DNA from: Aliiruegeria lutimaris
GTDB lineage: Bacteria > Pseudomonadota > Alphaproteobacteria > Rhodobacterales > Rhodobacteraceae
Direction: 5' to 3'
Assembly (NCBI RefSeq): GCF_900099935.1
Contig: NZ_FNEK01000048.1
Location: 1 to 39,792, forward strand
DNA length: 39,792 nt
Part shown: positions 32,362 to 39,792 of the stretch, piece after piece
Numbering within the stretch: position 1 is the first letter of the stretch
Layout of the letters: the number at the start of each line of letters is the position of its first letter
Notes under the pieces: model-generated
Databases searched by the model: none
What the model was told of the DNA's origin: nothing
Seen by the model: only the letters and a program-made list of their open reading frames with translations
Translations under genes and position numbers: made by a program

Positions 32362-33495
32362 TCAGCCGCCAAGCCCCGCCGCTGCGCGCAACTCTGCGCG
32401 AGATCGCGCAAGGTAGAGCAGCAGAAGGATCAGCGGACCGACATTGATCTCGCCGCTCTCCACCAGTTCCATGGCGTGATCGAAGCCGATCACATGGGTA
32501 CGGATGTCCTCGCCCTCGCCTTCCAGCCCGCCAAGGCCCGCCGCCTCGTCCGGCAGATCCGCCGTGGCGAGATAGCCGAACAGGTACTCCGTCTTGGCCC
32601 CCGGCGTCGGGTAATACTGGCTGACAAGCCTTAGGTCTCGCACTGACAGTCCCGCTTCCTCCTCCGCCTCGCGAAGCGCGGCCTGTTCCGGCGTCTCGCC
32701 GCCGTCGATACGGCCCGCGATGGCTTCCAGCAGCCAGGGCTGCTTGTCGCCGCGCGCATAGGGCCCGGCCCGGAACTGCTCGACGAGCAGCACCCTGTCG
32801 CGCACCGGGTCATAGGGCAGGATGGTGATCGCATCGCCCGAGACAAAGGCGGTACGGTTCAGGATCGCGCCGTGATCACCGGAAAATCGGCGATGGGTGA
32901 GGTCATATTCCTCGACTGAGAAGAAATTGGCATAGGCGAGGCTGCGCCGCTTCAGGTCGATATCATCCACGCCTGCATTATGGCGCAACGTCGTGGGCGT
33001 GGTATCGTTGAGCGCGTTCAAACGCGCCTGTGCCCGCGCCTGCAACGGGCCGAAACGCCGGGCAACCTCCCTCGGAGTGCGGCGGTCCATATCCATCATG
33101 ACCTCCTCGGCGGTCATGCAGCTCAGCGGACCCCAGCGTTCCGCCCAGGCGTCGAAATCCCACGGCTGCGCGGTTGCCATGCCGGTGGGTGGCGGCGCGT
33201 AGATGCAGGCGCGCTCCGGCCCGGCCTCCGTCAGCACATCAACCGCCTGCAGCCGATAGCCGAAAGCGCCCTCGTAGTAGTCCATGCGGGAAATGGCCTG
33301 GTCGCTCGGATCGCGCAGTAGAAGCCCTTCGGCCACGGCACCGGCTTCGGAGACGATCAGCGGATAGCTTTCGCCCCGTGCCCAATAGACGGCGTGATCG
33401 GGAAGGCGCGCAGCGACCGGGGCGGCATGTTCGCCGACGACCAGCCGCCGCAATGGCTCATGGCACAGCGTGCCATAGAGAAAGATCGGTTCCAT
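32362..33495 (-). CDS. trgB: TrgB-like fusion: gamma-glutamylcyclotransferase-like plus NUDIX
   Basis: Start at MEPIFLYGTLCHEPLRRLVV; upstream codons overlap the trgA end and are not conserved in type. 377 residues. Residues 1-115 are an AIG2/GGCT-like domain (FLYGTL, MDYYEGAFGYRL). Residues ~185-365 are a NUDIX hydrolase of the ADP-ribose pyrophosphatase type; the NUDIX box runs 261-283 (GRIDGGETPEQAALREAEEE then AGL). The same fusion is called tellurite resistance protein TrgB in Rhodobacter. The true substrate is not known from the sequence. Confidence 0.87.
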   Translation of the reverse strand: MEPIFLYGTLCHEPLRRLVVGEHAAPVAARLPDHAVYWARGESYPLIVSEAGAVAEGLLLRDPSDQAISRMDYYEGAFGYRLQAVDVLTEAGPERACIYAPPPTGMATAQPWDFDAWAERWGPLSCMTAEEVMMDMDRRTPREVARRFGPLQARAQARLNALNDTTPTTLRHNAGVDDIDLKRRSLAYANFFSVEEYDLTHRRFSGDHGAILNRTAFVSGDAITILPYDPVRDRVLLVEQFRAGPYARGDKQPWLLEAIAGRIDGGETPEQAALREAEEEAGLSVRDLRLVSQYYPTPGAKTEYLFGYLATADLPDEAAGLGGLEGEGEDIRTHVIGFDHAMELVESGEINVGPLILLLLYLARSRAELRAAAGLGG

Positions 33496-33523
33496 TGATT
33501 GCGCCAGCCCCCATCTGCATGCC

Positions 33524-33967
33524 TCACGCCCAGCGTTCCGAGGCCCATTCCGAGAGGAAGGCGGCCAGCACCCCACCGCAGAACAGGACGATCGGAACCT
33601 CCGGGCCGCTTAGCATCAGCAGGAAATACTCCGCAACAAGGTCCATCATCGCGACCAGCGCTTCGGTCGGCCCTTCGTAATGAAGGCTTATGGAACGCTC
33701 GAGCATTTCGACCCCAGCCCAAAGCACGAGCACAAAGAAAAGCATCACGCCGACCGTCCGGACCGCGGAGCCGATCGCGGCATAGCTGCCCTTGCCGGCG
33801 AGCTTGCCCATGTTCATCCAGCCGCACAACGCCCCGATCACCGTGTTTATCGGGGTGAGCATGCCGAATTGCGTGCCTTCCGGCAGCAGCGGCTTGTAGA
33901 CCTCGGAGGCAAAAAAGGCCACCAGGGCAAAGCCGAAGGCGGCAAACAGCTTGGCTGCGGTGGGCAT
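33524..33967 (-). CDS. trgA: TrgA-like membrane protein
   Basis: 147 residues with four hydrophobic helices (AAKLFAAFGFALVAFFASEV, TPINTVIGALCGWMNMGKLA, AVRTVGVMLFFVLVLWAGVE, VPIVLFCGGVLAAFLSEWAS). Size, four-helix pattern and position immediately before trgB match TrgA of the Rhodobacter tellurite-resistance locus. Its mechanism is unknown. The downstream gap to trgB is 28 bases. Confidence 0.83.
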   Translation of the reverse strand: MPTAAKLFAAFGFALVAFFASEVYKPLLPEGTQFGMLTPINTVIGALCGWMNMGKLAGKGSYAAIGSAVRTVGVMLFFVLVLWAGVEMLERSISLHYEGPTEALVAMMDLVAEYFLLMLSGPEVPIVLFCGGVLAAFLSEWASERWA

Positions 33968-34016
33968 GGGTCAGTCTCTCCCCTCTGCGAACGGACTGGT
34001 GGCGCGTCCGGGCCAC

Positions 34017-34035
34017 CTGTGACGTTACATCACAG
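34017..34035. promoter_or_regulatory. Inverted repeat upstream of trgA
   Basis: CTGTGACGTTACATCACAG: arms CTGTGA and TCACAG around seven bases, 50 bases before the trgA start in the gap after the photolyase gene. TGTGA/TCACA half-sites are those of the CRP/FNR family, although those proteins usually have a six-base spacer. A regulatory site for the trgA operon is plausible. Confidence 0.45.
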
Positions 34036-34142
34036 CAAACGGACGAAATTGTGGCGTGGGTTGCGCCAGTTCCGGCAATTGCATGTCGGTGTGAAGAAAA
34101 GATCGACAATCGGCCACAATCCGCCCCGAGCCCCGCGTGCCG

Positions 34143-35579
34143 TCAGGCCGGCGCCTGCTCGCGGAACCGCTCCAGCCCGTCGAGCGCAGCGCGCCGCCCG
34201 TCCTCCAGCGCGACCACCGGCGCGGGATAAGGGTCACGGGCGGAGAGCTTCCAAGCCGCGGGGCAGGCTTCGAAGAACTCCAGCGCGGTCTCGGGCGGAT
34301 TCGCCTGCCCCTCGGCGATCCAGCGGTGCCGGTAGCTGCCCTTCTTGTCGTAACGGGTGGCCTGAAGGTCCGGGTTGAAGATGCGGAAATACGGCGAGGC
34401 ATCCGGCCCGCAGCCAGCCACCCATTGCCAGCCAACGGCGTTATTGGCCGCGTCCCAGTCGATCAGGTGGCGCTCGAACCAGGCCCGCCCGATCCGCCAA
34501 TCCGCCATCAGGTGCTTGCTCAGGTAGCTGGCCACGACCATGCGCGCGCGGTTGTGCATCAGCCCGGTCACCATCATCTCGCGCATGCCGGCATCGACCA
34601 ACTCCACCCCCGTGCGCCCACGTTTCCACGCGCGGATCTCGGAGCGGTTTTCGTCCGGATTCCAGGGGAAGCGCTCCCATTCCGGTCTCCAGCAACGGGT
34701 TTCAAGCTCCGGCCAGTGAAACAGCAGGTGCCAAGAGAATTCGCGCCACATGAGCTGTCGCAGGAACGGCTGTGCGCCCGATGCCCCGGCATGGTCGCGC
34801 AGCATAGCCGCGTGCCAGCACTGGCGGATCCCGATCTCGCCATTGGCAAGGAATGGCGAGAGACCGGAGCAGCCATCCTGCGCCAACGCATCGCGGCCGT
34901 CCTTGTACCGGTCCAGACCGTGATCGAGGAATTCCTCCAGCCGGTCCCGCGCCGCGGTTTCACCCGCTTTAACGCGCTTTGCGAGGATCGACTCTCCCCG
35001 CTCCATCCCCTGCGCCAACGCCCAACCTGCAAGCGTCTCGGTCTCCGGCCAGTCCGAAGGCGGCTGGAGGCGTCGTGGCACGCCAACGGGCTCCATCACC
35101 GGCTGTTGAGCCTGCGCGCGCCACATCGGAGAGAAGACCTTGTAGGGCTGTCCGGACTTGTTCTTGGTCCGCCATGGCTCGAAGAGCAGGTTGCCGTCAA
35201 AACTGCGCGCCTCGACCCCCTGCTCCTTCAGCTTTGCCTTCAACCCCGTGTCGCGCTGGCGCGACGCCGGATCATGCGCGCGGTTCCAGTAGATCGCCGT
35301 CGCACCGGTCTCCGCGATCAGCGCCCCGATACAGGCATCCGCCGCGCCCGTGCGCAGGATCAGCCGAGACCCAAAGCGCTCCAGGTCGTGTTGCAGACTT
35401 TCCAGCGACAGGCCCATTCGCCAGAGCGCAGCTGCGCCAACCCGCTCGACCACCTCGTCGCGCAGGAAGACCGGCAGAACCGGCCGCCCCTTCTCGGAGG
35501 CGGCCCGGAGGGCGGGATTGTCCGAAAGGCGCAGATCGCCGCGCCGGAACCAGACCAGAATGGGAGCATCTTGAACCAT
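34143..35579 (-). CDS. phrB: Deoxyribodipyrimidine photolyase
   Basis: 478 residues. N-terminal antenna domain (ILVWFRRGDLRLSDNPALRA) and C-terminal FAD domain with LMWREFSWHLLFHWPE, HNRARMVVASYLSKHLMADW, WFERHLIDWDAANNAVGWQW and the closing GPDASPYFRIFNPDLQATRY. These are the marks of class I CPD photolyases, which split cyclobutane pyrimidine dimers using blue light. It lies 175 bases before trgA on the same strand and 48 bases after the aminotransferase-like gene. Confidence 0.94.
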   Translation of the reverse strand: MVQDAPILVWFRRGDLRLSDNPALRAASEKGRPVLPVFLRDEVVERVGAAALWRMGLSLESLQHDLERFGSRLILRTGAADACIGALIAETGATAIYWNRAHDPASRQRDTGLKAKLKEQGVEARSFDGNLLFEPWRTKNKSGQPYKVFSPMWRAQAQQPVMEPVGVPRRLQPPSDWPETETLAGWALAQGMERGESILAKRVKAGETAARDRLEEFLDHGLDRYKDGRDALAQDGCSGLSPFLANGEIGIRQCWHAAMLRDHAGASGAQPFLRQLMWREFSWHLLFHWPELETRCWRPEWERFPWNPDENRSEIRAWKRGRTGVELVDAGMREMMVTGLMHNRARMVVASYLSKHLMADWRIGRAWFERHLIDWDAANNAVGWQWVAGCGPDASPYFRIFNPDLQATRYDKKGSYRHRWIAEGQANPPETALEFFEACPAAWKLSARDPYPAPVVALEDGRRAALDGLERFREQAPA

Positions 35580-35627
35580 GCTTCCAGAACTGGCGTGGCG
35601 CCGCGAAAGGTCAAGCGCTGATGACGC

Positions 35628-36848
35628 TCAAAGCGTCGCGTCCAGCGCGGCGATGAGCTGATCCACCTCCGCCTTGGTGGTGTAATGCACGAAGCTGAGC
35701 CGCAGGACGCCTTGCTCCGGGTCGATTCCGAGCGCTTCCAGCGGGCGCACGCCATAGAAATTGCCGCCCCCCGCCATGATACCGTGCGCGGCCAACGCGC
35801 GGGCGGCCTCCTCGGCATTGCGTCCCAGATCGACGGCGATAGTCGGCGCGCGGCGCTCCGCGGCGCGCGGGCCGATCAGGCGCAGATCGTTGCGGGCAGC
35901 CAGATAGTCCAGCAGCGGCTGCATCAGTTCGATCTCGTGCTCGCGCATCAGGTCATGCACAGCGACGCCGCGCTCGACCGCAGAACCTTCGATGCCATGA
36001 TGCGCCGCGAGGGTGACGATATAGTCGACCATCCCGGCCGAGGCCGCCACCTGTGCATGGTCCGGTCCCGCGGGCGTGAAGCGCTTGTAGAGCGTTTCGC
36101 CATTGAAGTAATGCGCCTGGTTGGGCAGCTCGAAACCGAATTGCCGGCGGATCACCATCACGCCCTGATGCGGGCCATAGGTCTTGTAGCTTGAGAACAG
36201 GTAGACATCCGGGCCGAGGTTGCCGACATCCGGCAGTCCGTGCGGCGCGTAGGAGACGCCATCGACCACGACAAAGGCACCGGCGGCATGAGCGAGCGCG
36301 GTGATCGCCGTCACGTCGTTAATCTCGCCGACAATATTGGAGCAATGCGGGAAGCAGACCAGCCGCACGTTGCCATCCTCCAGCAGCACGTCGAGATCGG
36401 TCGGGTCGAGCGATCCGGTCTCGGAATCGATCCGCCATTCCCGCACCTCGATCCCCTCGTCGGCCAGCCGCCGCCACGGCCCTGAGTTGGCCTCGTGGTC
36501 CTGGTTGGTCACCACGATCGCCTCGCCCGGCGTCAGCCAGCAGCGCACCGCGTTGGCCAGAACAAAGGTGTTCTGCGAAGTCGAGGGGCCAAAGCTCAGC
36601 TCGTCCGTCTCCACCCCGAGCAGTGCGGCAAGCCGCGCGCGCGCCTCGTCCATCTCGGCCCCTGCGGCCTCGGCAGCGGCATAGGGCGCATAGGGCTGCA
36701 CCTTGCGCTGATGGTAATAGCGCGTCAGCCGGTCGATCACCGGCGCGCAGGTATAGGATCCGCCCGCATTCTCGAAAAAGGCCTGACCTTGCAGAGAAGG
36801 TTCGGAAAAGGCGGGAAATTGCCGCCGCACGAAATCGATGTCGAGCAT
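35628..36848 (-). CDS. Cysteine-desulfurase-like class V aminotransferase
   Basis: 406 residues, GGAGG before the ATG. Fold type I PLP enzyme: PLP-stacking His118 in TNQDHEANSG, Asp196 in FVVVDGVSY, Schiff-base Lys222 in FSSYKTYGPHQG. The family branch is that of SufS/CsdA-like proteins of uncertain substrate; the mobile Cys loop of true desulfurases is not obvious in the C-terminal third, so desulfurase activity is doubtful. It is not adjacent to suf genes. It may follow hisH in the same transcript, separated by a strong hairpin. Confidence 0.85.
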   Translation of the reverse strand: MLDIDFVRRQFPAFSEPSLQGQAFFENAGGSYTCAPVIDRLTRYYHQRKVQPYAPYAAAEAAGAEMDEARARLAALLGVETDELSFGPSTSQNTFVLANAVRCWLTPGEAIVVTNQDHEANSGPWRRLADEGIEVREWRIDSETGSLDPTDLDVLLEDGNVRLVCFPHCSNIVGEINDVTAITALAHAAGAFVVVDGVSYAPHGLPDVGNLGPDVYLFSSYKTYGPHQGVMVIRRQFGFELPNQAHYFNGETLYKRFTPAGPDHAQVAASAGMVDYIVTLAAHHGIEGSAVERGVAVHDLMREHEIELMQPLLDYLAARNDLRLIGPRAAERRAPTIAVDLGRNAEEAARALAAHGIMAGGGNFYGVRPLEALGIDPEQGVLRLSFVHYTTKAEVDQLIAALDATL

Positions 36849-36865
36849 GGAGCCTCCAGACGTAA

Positions 36866-36895
36866 CGGGCCGCGGCTGGTGGTCGCCGCGGCCCG
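36866..36895 (-). terminator. Strong 11-bp hairpin between hisH and the aminotransferase gene
   Basis: CGGGCCGCGGC and its exact complement GCCGCGGCCCG flank an 8-base loop. It sits 86 bases after the hisH stop and 18 bases before the next start. Without a T-run it may act as an attenuating or mRNA-stabilising structure rather than a full terminator. Confidence 0.55.
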
Positions 36896-36981
36896 CAATC
36901 TGTCTCTTTGTGCCCCGAGCCGCAAGCCGATCCTCCCGCGCCGTGCCGCGACAAACCGATGCCTGACGTCGTGTCGCCCGG

Positions 36982-37623
36982 TCAGGGTGCCCAACTCAGG
37001 AAGTTGGCAATCATCCGCAACCCGGCGCGCTGGCTTTTCTCCGGGTGGAACTGGGTGCCGATCATGTTGTCCCGACCGATGATCGCGGTGACCTCCCCGC
37101 CGTAATCGGCAAAGGCCAGCCGGTGGGCCGGGTTCTCGACGCGGACCTGGTAGGAATGGACGAAATAGGCGTGGTCGCCGGTTTCGATCCCCTCCAGAAC
37201 CGGGTGCTGGCCGGTCAGGACCAGGTCATTCCAGCCCATGTGCGGGACCTTCAGCGAAGGATCCGACGGCCGAATGGGAACGACCTCGCCGGCAATCCAG
37301 TCGAAGCCGGGCGTGTCCACATATTCCCTGCCGACACTCGCCATCATCTGCATGCCGATGCAGATCCCCATGAAGGGACGGCCCTTGCCGATCACGGCCT
37401 CCTGAATCGCTTCCTCAAGGCCGGAATGGCCCTCCAGCGCCGCCTTGCAGGCTGGATATGCGCCATCCCCAGGCAGCACGATACGGTCGGCGCGCGCCAC
37501 GTCCTCGGGACGGCCGGAGATGATCACCTCGCCCGCGCCAGCCTCTGCGGCCATGCGCTGGAACGCCTTCTCCGCCGAGTGCAGGTTGCCGCTCTCGTAA
37601 TCGACTACAACCGTCAGCGGCAT
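36982..37623 (-). CDS. hisH: Imidazole glycerol phosphate synthase, glutaminase subunit
   Basis: Start at MPLTVVVDYESGNLHSAEKA, one base after the hisB stop. 213 residues, normal for HisH. Class I glutamine amidotransferase with nucleophile Cys88 in PFMGICIGMQMM and the His-Glu pair in TQFHPEKSQRAGL. It releases ammonia from glutamine for HisF in histidine synthesis. HisF, hisA and the rest are not in this window; hisB-hisH is a common partial his cluster in Rhodobacterales. Confidence 0.95.
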   Translation of the reverse strand: MPLTVVVDYESGNLHSAEKAFQRMAAEAGAGEVIISGRPEDVARADRIVLPGDGAYPACKAALEGHSGLEEAIQEAVIGKGRPFMGICIGMQMMASVGREYVDTPGFDWIAGEVVPIRPSDPSLKVPHMGWNDLVLTGQHPVLEGIETGDHAYFVHSYQVRVENPAHRLAFADYGGEVTAIIGRDNMIGTQFHPEKSQRAGLRMIANFLSWAP

Positions 37624-37624
37624 C

Positions 37625-38212
37625 TCACAGCATCCCCTTGGTCGACGGAATTTCGTCGGACTTGCGCGGATCGGGCTCCACCGCCTCGCGCAGGGCGCGG
37701 GCCACGGATTTGAAACCGGCCTCGGCAATATGGTGGCTGTTGATCCCGTGCAGCGCATCGATATGGAGCGTGATTCCGCCATGGGTGGACAGCGCCTGGA
37801 AAAACTCGCGGACAAGCTCAGTGGCGAAGCTGCCGATCTTGGCGGTCGGGAAATCGATGTTCATCACCAGGTAAGGCCGCGCCGAAAGGTCCAGCGCCGT
37901 GCGCACCAGCGAGTCGTCCATCGCCAGCAGGCAGGCGCCGTAGCGGCGAATGCCCCGCTTGTCGCCAAGAGCCTTGACCAACGCCTGCCCTATGGCAATG
38001 CCGGTATCCTCGACCGTGTGGTGATCGTCGATATGCAGGTCGCCATCGGCACGGATCGTCATGTCGATCAGCGAATGGCGGGCCAGTTGCTCCAGCATGT
38101 GATCGAAGAAACCGACACCGGTCTTGCAGTCATACCGGCCGGTCCCGTCGAGATCGATCTCGACCGAAATCTTCGTCTCGGTGGTTGCCCGTTCGATTTT
38201 CGCCTTGCGCAT
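37625..38212 (-). CDS. hisB: Imidazoleglycerol-phosphate dehydratase
   Basis: 195 residues, the standard size of the monofunctional enzyme. Start at [20 protein letters not shown] with GGAG seven bases upstream; an ATG four codons earlier has worse spacing. Metal-binding motifs are [34 protein letters not shown] and [20 protein letters not shown]. Catalyses the sixth step of histidine synthesis. It is first in the run hisB-hisH and marks the right edge of the core region. Confidence 0.96.
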   Translation of the reverse strand: MRKAKIERATTETKISVEIDLDGTGRYDCKTGVGFFDHMLEQLARHSLIDMTIRADGDLHIDDHHTVEDTGIAIGQALVKALGDKRGIRRYGACLLAMDDSLVRTALDLSARPYLVMNIDFPTAKIGSFATELVREFFQALSTHGGITLHIDALHGINSHHIAEAGFKSVARALREAVEPDPRKSDEIPSTKGML

Positions 38213-38531
38213 GGCCTGCTCCATTCCTTGACCGCGCTTCCATACAGGGGCGCGCAAACCGTTCCAAGGGTGTACGAACACGGCGAGGTTTCGCTGTGGC
38301 CGATGCGTCGATTTCTGAAGGTTTTTCCAGTGGAGCGGGCGATGCTCTCCAATTTATATTTAATTACAATGAGTTATATTTTTGTTTGCCCCAATTTGCC
38401 ACAGATTTGCCACTTCCCGCATCAGCCGATGTGGCAAAGTCTGTCTTTGCCACAGATTTTGCCACACAATTGGCCCTGACAAAACTCTGAACGGCGTCAA
38501 GAAATCCGCAACTAATTGAAAAATAATAAAA
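38213..38531. other. AT-rich gap with repeats upstream of hisB
   Basis: 319 bases between hisB and the broken restriction gene. The stretch around 38350-38390 is very AT-rich compared with its surroundings, then come the TTTGCCAC repeats. I see no gene. The hisB promoter must lie in the part nearest 38213. The compositional jump suggests a border of acquired DNA. Confidence 0.55.
38395..38465. repeat. TTTGCCAC repeat cluster
   Basis: TTTGCCAC occurs at 38395, 38406, 38446 and 38458, with an inverted GTGGCAAA at 38431. The direct copies come in two pairs spaced 11 and 12 bases, about one DNA turn, each reading TTTGCCACAGATTT(T)GCCAC. This is the layout of integrase arm sites or an iteron-like protein-binding array. 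Confidence 0.7.
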
Positions 38532-39435
38532 TCAGGCCCGAGAATGTGGCCAGCGTGTTTTCGCCCAGGCCGCGATCAGTTTTGACCTTCGTCGTATCGA
38601 GTCAGTAGACCAATTGGTGTGATCCGTTGCGATGGAGCGAGCCGATGCAAAGATTGAACCACGATACTCAGCCGCCTTTGCATCGAAGCCCGAGTTCGAC
38701 AACGCCGGGTTCATTGAAGACGTGAGTGGAATTAGATTGCCCCACGAGTGCTTCAGGCTAGCGGCCTCTTCTTCATCTTTGATTACCCAGTCAGGTCCTG
38801 GTTTCACTGGTAGAATGTGCTCGATTTGGAAATCATCAATCGGTGACTCTCCATCGGCAGACAACTCGAACTGACGGCGAGCGTACTTTGCGACGCGTTT
38901 ACCATACAACGAACCTTCGAGAACTGCCTTCTCGAACTCTGTGTCGTTGGGCCATGGGACTGTAGACCTCCGGGAGATAGCTGTCTTAACCATCTCAACC
39001 GAAAATCCGTGTTCGGATGCCTCACCCCATAGGCCCTTAAAAACGGCATGAAGGCCGGTTGGTTCAAATCCAGAAATCGCGCGTCGAAACAGGAAACTCT
39101 CCACTAAGCGTGCAGATTCGGTCGCCATCTCTTCGGCCACCTCGTCAGCGTTGACGGCATCAACAAGCTTTAGGAAAAAGGGGAAGACTGAACTCGGAGC
39201 GCCCATATCATGAAGGTCGCGAAGGGCTTTTCCAAGATCTTCTGGAATGCTGTCCGCCAAGTCGCCGGTCTGCAAAACGAAGAACGTATCTGTGAAGTTG
39301 TCCATGGATTGGATGACCTGTCGAGGGTCGGTCCCGTCTCCCCAGATTTTTCGCAGTGTTTGGAATAGTTCTGCCTTTGTGATGCTGGAATCATGCACCA
39401 ACCCGTATGGGAATAGAAACTTCTCCAAGTCTGTG
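38532..39435 (-). pseudogene. GmrSD-like DUF262/DUF1524 restriction protein, N-terminus lost to IS insertion
   Basis: The gene part begins at the IS end (about 39435) and reads TDLEKFLFPYGLVHDSSITK through FLFRRAISGFEPTGLHAVFK to a C-terminal DUF1524 HNH-like domain: QIEHILPVKPGPDWV with the catalytic-type His, then HSWGNLIPLTSSMNPALSNS. The N-terminal DUF262 domain with its DGQQR motif is missing, replaced by IS sequence in frame by chance. DUF262-DUF1524 proteins are type IV restriction systems (GmrSD) against modified phage DNA. About 300 residues remain, which should not function. Confidence 0.85.
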
Positions 39436-39461
39436 TGGACTGCCCCCATCGAGTGGTCCGG
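39436..39461 (-). repeat. Right terminal inverted repeat of the IS3 element at the right edge
   Basis: Starts TGGACTGCCCCCATCGAG on the plus strand and ends TGGTCCGG, eight bases from the transposase stop. This matches the ends of IS407-group IS3 elements as I remember them. It marks the junction with the restriction pseudogene. Confidence 0.65.
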
Positions 39462-39469
39462 GTTGATTG

Positions 39470-39791
39470 TTAGTGCATGGTCGGCCTCTGGTCCATTGGA
39501 ACGAAGCTTTCGGGTGCTGGTGGTCGGTAGCCCAGGGCACTGTGTGGCCTGACGGTGTTGTAGTGGCGCCGCCACCGTTCGATCAAGATTTGGGCTTCTC
39601 GTAGCGTATAGAACACCTCTCCGTTCAGCAGTTCGTCTCTGAAACGGGAGTTGAAGCTTTCGCAGTATCCGTTCTCCCACGGTGAGCCAGGCGCGATGAA
39701 CGCGGTTTTCGCACCAACGGCGCCGATCCAGGCCCGCACCTTCTTGGCAATGAATTCCGCTCCGTTGTCGGACCTTATGAACTCGGGTGGG
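39470..39791 (-). mobile_element. IS3-family (IS407-group-like) transposase OrfB, C-terminal fragment
   Basis: Open at the right window edge; reads [20 protein letters not shown] (with the second catalytic Asp), then [20 protein letters not shown] (catalytic Glu) and [16 protein letters not shown] to TAA. About 75 percent identical by eye to the left-edge transposase, so a different element of the same group. It is inserted in the restriction gene to its left, with its 3' end facing the interior. Confidence 0.93.
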
Positions 39792-39792
39792 C

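Overview
The window is GC-rich (with AT-rich patches) and looks like an alphaproteobacterium of the Rhodobacteraceae. The best marker is the run trgA-trgB-cysK, the arrangement I recall from the tellurite-resistance locus of Rhodobacter sphaeroides. Other hints are the DUF3489/DUF2924/serine-recombinase triad and many tightly overlapping ATGA junctions. Both ends lie inside transposase genes of two different IS3-family elements whose 3' ends point inward, so the window is probably a contig that stops at repeats.

Layout. (1) 1-7480: IS3 fragment, then a mostly minus-strand set of envelope and housekeeping genes: a DSP-type phosphatase cut short beside the IS, a small membrane protein, a DUF3179 membrane protein, a small gene broken by an in-frame TGA, a divergent TPR/DNA-binding-type membrane protein, an HGSNAT-like membrane protein, an L,D-transpeptidase, a 58-aa membrane peptide, a 90-aa membrane protein and a lipoprotein. 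(2) 7481-15345: a coherent sulfate-ester utilisation locus. A Cys-type sulfatase, two CUT1-type permeases, a solute-binding protein and an IclR-type regulator are on the minus strand; the ABC ATPase and a radical-SAM anaerobic sulfatase maturase are divergent on the plus strand. A palindrome lies in the shared promoter region. (3) 15346-21555: a mobile module with an unrecognised 247-aa protein, two small coupled ORFs (the second an excisionase-like HTH), then two tyrosine recombinases and one large serine recombinase in ATGA-overlapping series. The series ends inside the 3' half of a tRNA-Met gene that supplies the last recombinase codons in antisense. (4) 21556-27836: a second accessory block: a hairpin-rich leader, DUF3489-DUF2924-serine recombinase, a convergent ParB/DNA-methyltransferase plus DUF5681 pair, an XRE regulator with an ImmA/IrrE protease, and a cluster of TTCCCTGT repeats ending at an intact tRNA-Ser(GGA). 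(5) 27837-38212: chromosomal core: tRNA-Ser, alaX, mscS-type channel, cysK, trgB, trgA, photolyase, a cysteine-desulfurase-like enzyme, hisH, hisB. (6) 38213-39792: AT-rich repeat-bearing DNA, a DUF262/DUF1524 (GmrSD-like) restriction gene decapitated by an IS3 element, and that IS3 end.

The most unusual content is the Tyr-Tyr-Ser recombinase operon sitting on a tRNA-Met fragment. It resembles the known 'recombinase in trio' layout, but with a serine recombinase in third place. All family assignments come from reading motifs; no database search was possible.
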